From the NCBI GenBank assembly GCA_029339195.1, contig JAPTJF010000103.1, forward strand, positions 89,929 through 153,928: a stretch of DNA of 64,000 nt. Reading direction: 5' to 3'. This document shows positions 30,801-40,669 of this stretch, one piece after another; the first letter of the stretch is position 1; each line of letters begins with the position of its first letter. Source of the stretch: Micractinium sp. NFX-FRZ (lineage: Eukaryota > Chlorophyta > Trebouxiophyceae > Chlorellales > Chlorellaceae). The position numbers and the translations under genes were made by a program. The notes under the pieces were generated by a model. The model worked only from the letters and a program-made list of their open reading frames with translations. It was not told the DNA's origin and did not search any database.

Positions 30801-33612
30801 GCCAGCCAGGCAAAAAAGCACGCAGGCATGCAGAAAGGCAGGCCAACAAAACGGCAGCGCCCACGTCTGTGCCACTGGAATGCCTCGTGAGTTTCACCTG
30901 CTCGACAGCCCAGGCCAGGCAGTCAGGCAGTCAGGCAGGCAGGCGAAGAGGCACACACCTCCTCGGCGGCCCATGCCAGGTTCTTCATGAAAATGGTGCG
31001 GGAGCCATTGGCGGCAGACACGTCCACGGCAGAGCCGTCGGCGCCCTTCTGCTTCTTGGCAGCCGGCTTCTTCTCCTCCTCCTGCAGGGGGGTGGAGGAG
31101 GGGAGGGGAGGGAGGAAAGAGGGGGTGAGGGCGGGGTTGTTGAGGAGAGGGGAGGGGAGTGAGGTGCACAACAGCGAGCAGGCGGGCAGCCCAGGGCAGG
31201 AGACGGGAGGGGGACGAGGGCAGGGCAGGTCGGTGTGCCAGGTGGATAGACAGAGGGAGCAGTCCAAGGAGCTGCTGCACCGTCTGTGCCTGCTCACCTC
31301 CTCCTCCTCCTCCTCGGAGCTCTCCTCCTCGCTGCTCTCGTCCTTCTTGCGCTTGCCGGCAGCCTTGGGCTTCTCTGCAGGGGGTGGATGGGAGAGCAGT
31401 TGAGGGGGGGAGTGATGGTGAGCAGCGGGTGAGGGAGTGGTGGCGCTAAAAGTAAAGCAGAGAGAAACAAGATGCATGCAGCAGCGGGGGCAGAGCGGGC
31501 CGCTGTGTAGCAGTCATGCAATAAGCAAACACAGGCGGCGGGGCTGGAGTGCTCAGTTTATGGGTGGTGATATTATGCTTGTCGTCATAGCTGTTGAACC
31601 TTGGTAGGGTTCGCATTCAGACGAACGAGACAACCCATCATCGCACACACGGCAGGGCAAGGCGCGGCAGGGGCGCAGAGGTGCACAAGGGGGCACGCAG
31701 CAAGCTGAACGCAAGCACAACAGTTAAGCCATGCAGTGAGGCAGAGGCAGAGAAAGAAGCAGAGGCAGAGCAGGGACGGAGCAGAGCAGCACAGAGCACA
31801 AGCAGAGGGAAGGGAAGCGGCACTCACCCTCCTCCTCCTCGCTCTCCTCGTCAGAGCTCTCCTCCTCCTCGGAAGACTCGGCCTTCTTGGCGGCGGGCTT
31901 CTCCTGCGGATGGCAAGGGGGCGGAGAAACAGGGCAGGTGAGCGGCTTGCGAGAGGGTAATGGTGGGGCAGAGGGCACGGCAGGGGAAGGGGCGCACAGC
32001 GGTGGTGCCAAACGCGTGCAGGAGCAGGACTCCTTGCATCGCGGGTAGGAGCAGGGCAGGGCCTGGCAGGCGCTAGGCCACAGCTCGAGGGGCAGCATGG
32101 GCAGGCAGGTGCGGTGGGCCTGGGGGGATGAAGCGGCCAAGTGGCGGTGCCTCCTCACCTCCTCGTCGCTCTCCTCGTCAGAGCTCTCCTCCTCGGAAGA
32201 CTCGGCCTTCTTGGCGGCGGCCTGCTGGGGTGGGAGGTAAGAGAGTGTGAGGGGTGAATGGAGGCAGCGAGAGGCAAAGTGGAGCACGGGAGCGGTGACC
32301 AAGAGCCATCCCTGCCAGCCTCCTGCCTGCTCTCGAGCGGGCGAGGGAGAGGGCAGTAGCGGTGCAGCGCGGCAGGGTTCAGTGTGCAGGCGTGCATGAT
32401 GCGTATGGGCAGGCGGGCGGGCCTGAGGCTCTGGGGGTGGCAGGCAAAGAGCGTGAGGAGCAGCAGGGCAGAGTGCGCTGGTGGGTGAGGTACCTTGGCA
32501 GCAGCCGGCTTTGCTGCCGGCTCATCGTCGTCCGAAGACTCCTCCTCCTCACTGCTGCTCTCCTCCTCCTCACTGCTGCTCTCAGCCTTTTTCTTTGCTG
32601 CAGCCGCCGCCGGCTTCTCCTCCTCCTCGTCAGAGGACTCCTCCTCCTCACTGCTGCTCTCCTCCTCCTCAGAGCTAGATGCAGCCTGGCGGCACAAAAA
32701 GCAGAGGCGGGGCGGCGCATGAGGGGGCGGGCGGGGCCGAGCGCAGCGTGCCATGGGGGGGCGCGTGCACAGGGGCATGCAGGCGGGGCCAGCCAAGGGG
32801 CAAGAAGCGGGGAGCGGCATGGATGGGCATGATTGATGGGTGGGTGCGGGCCGAGAGGAGCGAAAAGGGCAGGGCAGAGACGGCGCTCGTGCACAGTGGG
32901 CGGGCCGAAAACGGGTGGGAGGAAGGGACTGTGCCTTACCTTCTTGGCGCCGTTGGTGGGCTTGGCCTCCTCCTCCTCCTCCTCGCTGCTCTCCTCCTCC
33001 TCGCTGCTGCTCTCGGCCTTCTTGGCGGCGGCCTTCTTGGCGGGGGCGGCCTTGGCGGCGGGCTTGGCAGGCTCCTGTGGGAAGAGTAAAGCATTGAGAG
33101 GACAAGGCAGGGTGAGCAAAGAGGTGGCGTGACGCAGGGGCGGTAGGCGGATGTGGCAAGCAGACCAAGGCACATGCACAGGCATGGGGAAGAGGCGGGA
33201 GCAGCGGGCGGGGGGAGGCAGCTGCATGCACCGCTGCTACTGCCGCCGCCGCCATGCCGCCGATGGCAGCAGCACCAATTCAGTGGCGCACCTCATCGTC
33301 GCTGCTCTCCTCCTCGCTGCTCTCCTCCTCGCTGCTCTCCTGCAGGAAGCAAACGGCGGCGGCCAGGGGGGTCAACCGCAGAAGCGGGGCATGCCTTGCC
33401 ATATGCATCGCCGCCCCACCGTGTAGTCCGAGGCTTGCAAACGCGCCCACTGACCATGTATCACCATCCCAGCACTCTCGGGGCCCGCGATGCAAAGAGC
33501 GCTGCAGCTGCCGACTCCCCCGCCCCTTGCGCAGCCTTGCCTGAGCCTTCGCAGCCTTCTTCAGCTGCTTCTTTGACGGCTCAGCCGCCTTGGCGGCCTT
33601 GGCTTTCGCCAT
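27808..33612 (-). CDS. Nucleolin (acidic repeats, two RRMs, RGG tail)
   Basis: Major nucleolar protein in rRNA transcription and pre-rRNA processing; 507 residues in plant nucleolin/yeast Nsr1 layout. Thirteen exons in transcription order: 33541-33612, 33292-33339, 32940-33074, 32494-32685, 32159-32221, 31828-31903, 31298-31374, 30959-31081, 30194-30395, 29477-29551, 29120-29259, 28497-28698, 27808-27926. Residues 1-~245 are Lys/Ala blocks alternating with Ser/Glu runs (AESSSEEEESSSEEEESS), likely CK2 sites; most of these modules are single exons. RRM1 (~249-327) has RTIFMKNL and RGFAHIQF; RRM2 (~344-425) has TTIFVKGY and KGIGFIEF. A Gly/Arg tail with many RGG units follows and ends KKTTFDD. 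The first intron has a GC donor and is also an open in-frame 201 nt. Two introns appear to hold snoRNAs. Confidence 0.94.
28053..28360. repeat. 307-bp intronic repeat, copy A
   Basis: Nearly identical to 29723-30030; I count about three substitutions over roughly 307 bp. It lies in the last intron of nucleolin (27927-28496). I recognise no transposon ends, terminal repeats or RNA motif; a small GCGCCGACGGCGC hairpin is present. Frames are partly open on both strands, as is usual in GC-rich DNA. Confidence 0.9.
28862..28957 (-). ncRNA. Candidate box C/D snoRNA, U36/snR47-like, nucleolin intron
   Basis: Read on the nucleolin sense strand. D box CTGA is at 28874-28877, and directly upstream is a guide complementary over 12 nt to 18S rRNA TTAAAAAGCTCG (28880-28891 on the plus strand). 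The fifth nucleotide before the D box pairs with the first A of the A-run, the site methylated by U36 in animals and plants and snR47 in yeast (from memory of those systems). A degenerate C box (ATGATA, 28936-28941) lies upstream, and the ends pair as GGGGAGC/GCTCCCC with a closer alternative AGCC/GGCT. A D'-like CCGA follows an 8-nt match to nearby 18S (GTTGGATT). It sits wholly in the intron 28699-29119. The weak C box is the main doubt. Confidence 0.6.
29723..30030. repeat. 307-bp intronic repeat, copy B
   Basis: Direct repeat of 28053-28360 in another nucleolin intron (29552-30193), same orientation, offset 1670 bp. The shared segment begins near GAGGTGTCGATTGCTGG and ends near CATTGTGCAGCG; similarity extends a little further left with a short indel. 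Confidence 0.9.
31549..31646 (-). ncRNA. Candidate box C/D snoRNA, U61-like with two 18S guides, nucleolin intron
   Basis: Read on the nucleolin sense strand, in order: stem GTGC (31643-31646), C box ATGATGG (31635-31641), guide 1 (31621-31631), D' box CTGA (31617-31620), C' box ATGACGA (31582-31588), guide 2 (31559-31571), D box CTGA (31553-31556), stem GCAC (31549-31552) pairing with the 5' stem. Guide 2 is complementary to 18S TATGGGTGGTG for 11 nt, plus a G-U and one more pair; the fifth base before the D box targets the U of TAUGGG, the position assigned to U61 in animals. Guide 1 is complementary to 18S ACGAACGAGAC for 11 nt, directly against the D' box. Order and spacing fit a ~98-nt box C/D snoRNA. 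18S sequence is from memory. It lies in the intron 31375-31827. Confidence 0.75.
33340..33540 (-). other. GC-AG intron of nucleolin that is in frame and stop-free
   Basis: The donor is CAG|GCAAGG and the acceptor CTGCAG. The 201-nt intron is a multiple of three and contains no in-frame stop, so retention would add 67 residues between the N-terminal KKAAKAQ block and the first acidic module. Confidence 0.65.
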
Positions 33613-34232
33613 CTTGAGCTGTGTGTAGAGTGGGGGTGGCGGCGGGGTGCAGAGGGTTGTCGCAGTGGAGAGCGGGATAAGTACACCCTGTTCCAACTGC
33701 GTGTAAAGAGGGCGACGGCGGTCTGGCACGGGCACAAGAGGCCCCAGGGAATGCTCTGCCAGCCGCCAAAGCATGCATGCATGCCCATGCAGTAGGTTCC
33801 GGTCATTGATTACAGCCCAAATATATCGCATGTGCGATATCAAAAGGAAATTAGCAGTGCAAGGCGGAACGCACGGAGCACGCCAGTGGTTGCCGCCGCC
33901 GCCGCCGCCGCCGCCGCCTGGTGCCGCTGCTGCCGCCTGCTGCCTGTGCCGCTGTCCACCCCTCAGGCTGCCAGCCGCCTCTCGGGGTGTGCCCACTCCG
34001 GCAGCTCAGTAGAGAAGCTCCACGATCCCTCAGGGCAGCTGTAAGTACGGGCATGCAGCCACAGGGGCCGCAGGTCAAATGGATAATCCCTGCGGGCCGG
34101 GCAGGCGGGGCGACCCATCAGCGCGGTCATAGAGGTGGCGGGGCGGCGCGGAAGCAGCAAGCATGCAGTACAGCTCTCTTCGGGGATTTGCCGCATGTGC
34201 ATGCCCCTTGCAACATGCACCCACAGCCCTCC
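33613..34232. other. Nucleolin promoter and RPUSD2-like 3' region
   Basis: About 620 bp between two minus-strand genes. TGTAA on the minus strand at 33810-33814 lies about 420 bp after the RPUSD2-like stop. An inverted repeat ATATCGCA-TG-TGCGATAT spans 33823-33840, and a (CCG)n run of about nine units lies near 33893-33919. The nucleolin promoter is expected between 33613 and about 33800. Confidence 0.55.
33810..33814 (-). terminator. TGTAA polyadenylation signal, RPUSD2-like gene
   Basis: TGTAA on the minus strand about 420 bp after the stop codon, just beside an inverted repeat (33823-33840). Confidence 0.5.
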
Positions 34233-37200
34233 TCACAGCGGTGTGTAGTAGGGGCAGTGTATGCAGAGCGTGTCGCGCAGCGCTGGCGCCACCTCAAACT
34301 CTGGCTGGCTGCGGAACGCGGCATGCTGAGCATAGGCATGCGCGTCTCCACCCTCCGGCTCTGCTGCTGTGCCTGCTGCACACGTTGCTGCTGCTCCATT
34401 GGTGAGAGCCGCAGCCGCCACCCCTGCAGCATCAGCATTGCCAGCTGCCTCCCGGGTACCCGCCGCTGCTGCTGCCGTACCCGCCGCTGCACCACCTGAC
34501 ACAGCGCCGCCCTCTGCCTCCAGCCGCTGCCGCTTGGTGCCGCCCTCGCCAGCTGCCGCAGCTGCTGCGCCAGCACCGGCGCCACCGCTGCCACCGCCCG
34601 CCGCTGCCGCCTCCCCGTCATCCCTCCAGTGCACGCCCAGCTGCTGCGCCATTGCACGGCTGGCCAGGGGTCCCTCAAAGGTACCGCCGTACTGCGTGTC
34701 GTTGGCTATAGGGTGCCCCAGGTACTGCAGGTGCACCCGGATTTGGTGGGTGCGCCCCGTGCGGGGCCTGCAGGATGTAGGAGGGGGGTGGGGCAGGGGT
34801 AGATAGAGCATGCGTGATGGGCAGGCGCGGAGAGAGCATCCGTGATGGGCATTAGGTGGACAGGAGGATGGAGCCTTCCTAATGATGCGCAAGGGGGTCG
34901 GAGATGAGGATGGGGAGGCCCGCGCCCCGCTGGGAAAGGAAGCCTGCAAGCAGGCTGGGTGCATCCTCCGACAGACGGTGTGGGCCTGCCTCAGGCACAC
35001 TGCCACCTGGGCCACCCGCCTGCCACCTGCCACCACCCTGCCCGTGCTCCCCCGCCTCACCGGCACTCCACAACGCTGGTCTTCCCATCTTCTGCCACAG
35101 CCAGCAGACGGAACTCTGTGAGGGCAGGCTTGGGTGGCGCCCGGCTCGACTTGCGGGCTGCTGCCCCTGCTGCAGCCGCGACAGCAGCTGCTGCCTGGCG
35201 CTCAACTTTGGCCGCCTTGCGTGCTTTCTTCTGCTGCTTTCGCAGCCTGCGCTGCTCAGTCAAGTTGTCGCCGCCTGGCTGCCCCTGCTGCTCCACCTGC
35301 TCTGCCTGCCGTACCTCCGCAGCTGCCGCCGCCGCCGCCTGCCCCTGTTCTCGACCCGATTGCCCGTCCGCATCCATTGCCGCTGCTTGCAGCTGGTCAG
35401 CCTCAGGCGCCGCTGCAGCTGCTGCCTCCATGGCCTGCCGCGCCTCCTCTGCCCCCTCCAACGCTGCCGCATGGGGCACCGCAGATGCGTGGTTGGAATC
35501 TGGGTCCCAAGCTAGAGGCACATCCGCCACCACTGGGCCATCTGCAAGACCAGAAGGCATGGAGGCACGGCGGTTGAGAAGGTGGGCCATGCCTGGGATG
35601 CTGAGGTGGTGAGGAGGGGGCATCAAACAGCATCCCGTGCCCCGCACGCCGCAACACCTTGCGCACCAGGCTGGCCCGCGCCCCTCCTACACCACCCTTG
35701 GCTTGCTTGCCAGCCCGCCTCTTTTGCACCAACCCTCAGCGCGCGCTCGCCTCACGAGCTCGCCCCCCCAGCGGCAGCGCTCCCACCGAACCCATCCCTC
35801 TCCCCACAAACCCTGCACCCCTTACCGCACTGATCCTACCTGGGGTGTCGGGGAACCGCCCCAGCACTCGCGCCACATACACCTTCTCCACATCCCGGCT
35901 CTCAATCTTGCGGCACAGCCGCGCCGCCGCCTCGGTGCTGCGCGCAAACAGCAGCAGGCCCGAGACTGGCTTGTCCAGCCTGCAGGCCCGCCCACATGAT
36001 GGGGCACATGGCAGGCGCGAGACGGAGCACGTGAGGGGGAGGACGGGGAGGCAGTGCGGGGCGGCAGGCAGCCGCTCCGGCGTGTGACGGGCACAGCAGA
36101 CTCTGCGCAGCATGCCCCCACCATGTCTGGCCACCCCACACATCACCGCCACCTCCGCAGCCGCCCCGGCTAGCCCCTCCCGCCATCAGTATCCCTGTGC
36201 TCCCACCTGTGCACAGAGAAGAGGGGCCCCAGGTCCGGCCGCTCCGCCGTGAGCACCGCCAGTACGGTGTTCTTCCTGTACTGCCCTGCCACGTGTACCG
36301 GCATGCCGGCCGGCTTGCAGACCGCCACCATGTCGCCGCTCTGCCCCACAACGGGGATGGGGCCTGCCGGCACGGGTGGCTCGTGGCGGTGGATGAAGTG
36401 ACGCATGCGCTGGCCGTCCTTGAGGGGCGTGTCTGCTGCCACCTGTGGAAGTCACGAGGAAGGGTGAGGGTGGTGGTGCAGCAGATTTAGTGATGTTGGG
36501 GGTGGCTGCGCCCGGCGTAAACGCCCCGCAATCGACCCGGTATAGTCAGGAGGAAGGTTGAGAGAGGAGTGCAAAGGGAGAGGTCATCTCGTGGCAGTGG
36601 GGGAAAAGTGCCGTGCACGGGAAAAAGTGCATGCGCATGCACTGGCCGTCCCTTGAGGGGCGTATCGGCCGCCACCCATAGGGTTGGTGGAGGACAAACG
36701 AGTGAGGGGCAGAAGGAAGGCTTGAGCGGAGGCTGGCTCTAGGAGGGGGAAGAGAGAGCTGCAGTGGATGGTGCCATTGCCGCTGGCAGAAAGAAGAGTG
36801 AGGTTTGAGCTGCCAGCAGGTGCTGCCCCCTCCTCTCCAATTGCTGCTACAGCGTGACCCACGCTGCCAGCTTGCCTGGCAGCCCTCCACCCGCAGGCGG
36901 CCATCCGCCAGCGCTTGCAGGTAGTAGGCGCGGTCGCGCGCCGGGAACTCCTGCGCTCAAGGAGTTAGAGAGGCGACAGGGCAGCACCCAGGTATAAGAA
37001 CCACTGCTGGGTGCATCTCAACAAACCTTCTGCCAAAGAGGTTACTACTGCAAATGGCGATCTGATATGCGCACTGACCGAAGACGCATCCTCCGCAGGC
37101 AGACGTGGTATGCAGCGGGCAGCACCCCCCAGCGGACAGCGCATGGAAGGCAGCAGGCAGACGACTGTGAGTGGCGGGCAGCGGGCGCCTGCCCACCCGT

Positions 37201-37511
37201 GTAAAGATATCGATGATGTTCTGCCCAAGCCAGCGCTGGCGTACGCTGCAGCAGAAGTCAAAGTGGTAGGGCTTGACCTGCGGGGAGGGGGAGGGGTGGG
37301 CGCAAGGCGCAGATGCTCGCTCGCTGTCTGCCAAACGTCGCTGCCTGCTGCCGCCACCTGCTGCCGCCGCCACTGCACCCTGCCCTTCCTGCGGCTATCC
37401 TTGGAGATTATGGCTCACCAAGCGGTGCGCGTCGACCACCACGTAGTCTTCTGGCTTGGCCTGGCTGTCCGAGCTCTCAACAGCGAGGTCCAGATGCTGC
37501 GGGGCCGCCAT
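34233..37511 (-). CDS. RluA-family RNA pseudouridine synthase, RPUSD2-like
   Basis: Converts uridine to pseudouridine in RNA; closest in layout to eukaryotic RPUSD2 and plant RNA pseudouridine synthase 7. The 541-residue model has exons in transcription order 37419-37511, 37197-37277, 36891-36950, 36207-36442, 35840-35979, 35061-35541, 34233-34767. Motifs are [52 protein letters not shown], catalytic [15 protein letters not shown] (Asp in RLD), [20 protein letters not shown], and the C-terminal [10 protein letters not shown] also found in plant members. A long Ala/Gln/Lys-rich insert (about residues 210-350) splits the catalytic domain, and another Ala/Gly-rich insert lies near the C terminus. 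The upstream in-frame ATG at 37688 would add an Arg-rich leader resembling a mitochondrial presequence. An intron holds a degraded copy of one exon. Confidence 0.9.
36627..36677 (-). repeat. Degraded copy of an RPUSD2-like exon start
   Basis: ACTGGCCGTC and TTGAGGGGCGT blocks repeat 36395-36443 (start of the exon 36207-36442 with its acceptor side). There is an extra G in the copied codons, so it would be out of frame. It lies in the intron 36443-36890. Confidence 0.8.
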
Positions 37512-37738
37512 CGAGGCTGCAGCTGAAAGAAAACGTTGATCGCAACGCCGGGCGGTCGCCCACAAAGCATGCCTGAGGGAGAGCCCTCCTGTCGATCGCA
37601 TTCCGCCATTTTGTCCAGCTGGCTTTCGGAGCCTTTTCGCAGCGCGGCTTTTGACGACTGGTTGCCTTGCCAGATTTCCGATCAACATTTGGAATCAAAA
37701 TTGCAGAGCTGCAGCCGCTGCAAGTAGAGGGAGGTGCC
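37512..37738. promoter_or_regulatory. Compact bidirectional promoter, RPUSD2-like / DUF711
   Basis: Only 227 bp separate the two divergent ATGs at 37511 and 37739, or 50 bp if the RPUSD2-like upstream ATG at 37688 is used. No TATA box was recognised. Confidence 0.55.
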
Positions 37739-39998
37739 ATGCACTTCTTTTGCCTGCGCACGATCTCCTTCTTCATCGGCAGCTTGCCCAACAGTGAGGA
37801 GGGTTGGAATGCCGAGATCCAAAAAGCAGCGGCGTTCTTGAAAGAGGCGGAGATGGTCTTTCTGAGTCACGGTGGGTGCTACCGCCCGCCAGCCGCCGCA
37901 GGCCACCCGTCCTCCCGCCCGCCTGCAATGCACCATCACCCCTGCAACTGGTAGACTCAAAATCCACTCTGTCAGTTCAACCCTTGAAACATGTGTGTCT
38001 CAATACTCACCACCTGAGCACCCCACTCGGCTGCAGGCTACGAGGTGCAAACCGTGCGCATCGTGACCCGCGCGCTGTCGGCTGCCGCCGACGCTGCCGA
38101 GGCCGCCGCGACCGCTGCCATGCTGGAGCGGCTCTGCCTGGAGGCAGGCGTGACATTCCTGAGCCTGGGATCAACCAGCAGCCAGCTGCTGCTGGATCAG
38201 GGCTGCTTCAACCGCATTGCTGCTGTCACGCAGTACACCAGCTGCTCTTTCGGGTGAGAGAGGCGGCGTGGGTGGGTGGGCCGGCCAGCGGCCGTGCCTG
38301 GGCGGCGGATAGGGTGCCTGCTGCGGCGTGCTTGTTGGTCGGGAGCGTTCGGAGAAGCAGGGAGGGATCGCCAGCGAGGGCCTGCAGGTGGCGTGGAGTG
38401 AGCAGCAGCAGCGGGGCCAGCATGCGCAAACATCATGTGTCACCCACAGCTACCCCACCTGGGCTCATCTTTCGCCCGCTCCCGCCCCTCTCCCGAATCA
38501 AACACACACTGGGCACCCGTGCCCCTGCGCAGCTGGGACACCGACATGGGGCAGGGGCAGGCCCGCCAGCTGGCCTCCACCATCCACGGCCTGGCAGAGG
38601 CGACAGCTGGCGCTGGGTGCTTCCGCTTTGGCGTGGCATTCAACTGCCGCCCTGGCATCCCATACTTCCCAGTGGCAGCTGCCGCCGAGGGCTTGGACGG
38701 CTTTGCCATAGGCACCGAGAACTCTGCGCTGCTGCGCCAGGCTTTCCAGCAGGCCGCCGCTGAGGTGGCGGCGACAGGTGGCGCCGCCAATGTGCTGGAC
38801 GCCGCGCAGGGCTGCCTGCGCCGCGTGATGGCGGAAGCGCTGCAGCCTGTGGAGGCGCTCGCCGAGCAGCTGGCAGCATCGAAAGGGCAGCCCTACCTGG
38901 GCATCGATGCCAGCATCGCACCCGCCCTGCAGCCCCCCAGCATTCCAGATGCCTACCAGATGCTTGGGCTGGGCCGCTTTGGCGGCGCCGGAACGCTGGC
39001 GGTGTCGGGTGCGGGGGCCAGGCTGGGCTGGCGGGGGCGGGGCCAGCGGGTGGACGCAGGCTGACGCGCCTTGGCTTGTGGCATGTGCAAAGCTGGTGCA
39101 TGCGTTTGATGCGGAAGGTGCTGCAGAAAGCCCATTGTGTGTGCCTAACGTGGGTGGACACCCCGCCCGTGCTCGCTGCCGGCTGCCTGCAGAGCGCATC
39201 ACTGCCGCACTCAAGTCGCTGCCGATCAAGCTGTGCGGGTATAGCGGCCTCATGCTGCCCGTCTGGTAAACTGCGCTCCTGATTCTGACGCTTGGCTGCA
39301 CTGGCGGAGCACTCCACACACTTCACAGGCTGTATGGGGCGGAGCTTTGCTTGCTAGGTGACCAATTCGCCCCGCTGTCTGCCTGCCTGCCCCCCTGCCT
39401 GTCTGCCACACCCCTCTCGCCCGCCTGCCTCTGCCCCATGCTTCCATGCAGTGAGGACAGCGGTCTAGTGGAGGCAGCCAATGAGGGCCGCATCTCCATT
39501 GGAAGCCTGCTGCACTACTCCGGTGGGTAGCCAGCAGCTGTTGCCGGCGAGACTGGACTGGGCTGGGTGCAGCGGGTGCAGCGCGGGTCGCTACGCTGCG
39601 CTGCGCTGCGCTGTGCTGGGCGCGTTGTCGGGCCATGCTGTGGTCTCGTGCTGCTCTGCCACAGCGCTGTGCTGCCATCGGGCGCGTGGCTCAAGCTGCC
39701 CCAGCCACACACACCACCTGCCTGCCTGGCCCCTCCCCTGATCTTATCTGCAGCGGTCTGCGGCTGCGGGCTGGACACGGTCCCGGTGCCGGGAGCCACG
39801 CAGGAGCAGCCCCCGGAAGAGCGGGAGGCACTGCTGAGCGCCACGTCAGCACTGCTCCTGGACGTGGCAGCCCTCGCCTTCCGGCTGAACAAGCCCCTGA
39901 GCGTGCGGCTACTGCCGATGCCGGGCGCGCGGGCGGGCCAGTTGACGGATTTTGACAGCCCCTACCTACTCAACTGCAAGTGCCTGCCCCTGGAGTGA
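37739..39998 (+). CDS. DUF711 family protein
   Basis: A 404-residue protein of the DUF711 family (PF05167), found in bacteria, archaea and some algae; its biochemical role is not known to me. Six exons: 37739-37871, 38037-38253, 38533-39008, 39193-39265, 39452-39522, 39754-39998. Family features are FRFGVAFNCRPGIPYFPVA, GFAIGTENSALLRQAF, PYLGIDASIAP, GLGRFGGAGTLAV, LCGYSGLMLPVCEDSGL, YSAVCGCGLDTVPVPGA, LLLDVAALAFRLNKPLSVRL and a C terminus MPGARAGQLTDFDSPYLLN. No transit peptide or membrane segment is evident. It is divergent with the RPUSD2-like gene; TGTAA at 40137-40141 is the likely polyadenylation signal. Confidence 0.88.
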
Positions 39999-40669
39999 CT
40001 TGGAACTGATGGTCACCCTCCTCCCGCCCGCTCGCATCGCCAATGGCCAGGGCAGGCCGAACCAAACCGTGGAAGGAGGGAGGAAGAAAGTTGTGATGCC
40101 GTCAACCTCTTCATGCTCGCTCAATCACACCCCTACTGTAACTAAACAACCCCCCGATTCTTCATCGATTTAAACCTGCTTTCCTTGCCGCACAATCTGT
40201 TGACCCCTGTACTGTATTCTGATCCTATGTGAGCATCACACGGAGAGGGTTGCGCCGCCCGTCATGCCAGGCAGCTAGAGAAAGCATGCTTGGGACTGTG
40301 TGGCCGTCGACATGTGTAGAGATGCTGTAGAAAAGATTGCGTGGCGTGCAGTGTGCATGCAGAGTGGACAGGGGGTAGCAGTGTGGTTTGAGGTGCAAAT
40401 GTGGGTTGTGAAGTGCTGAAGTGCCCGTCAAGGCATAGCTCAGCAGAACGTAGGTGCAACACAGATGGGTAAATGAAGGTGGAAAATTTGGGGGAAAGAA
40501 ACACTGCCCAGGGGTAACGCAGGCATGGCAATCTGCCTGCCGGCTGGTCTGCCTGCCTACTACCTATTGAAGTGGCTGGCCGGATCACCGGCCTAGCTGA
40601 GGTGAAACGAGGAAAGCCAGAAGGAAAAACTGGGGGCGGTCGCCATCACGGCGAGGCACGCCTTGAAGT
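39999..40669. other. Convergent 3' regions of DUF711 and GH3 genes
   Basis: No gene is seen in these 671 bp. TGTAA on the plus strand at 40137-40141 serves the DUF711 gene. No minus-strand TGTAA was found for the GH3 gene. Confidence 0.5.
40137..40141 (+). terminator. TGTAA polyadenylation signal, DUF711 gene
   Basis: Exact TGTAA 139 bp after the stop codon. Confidence 0.6.
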
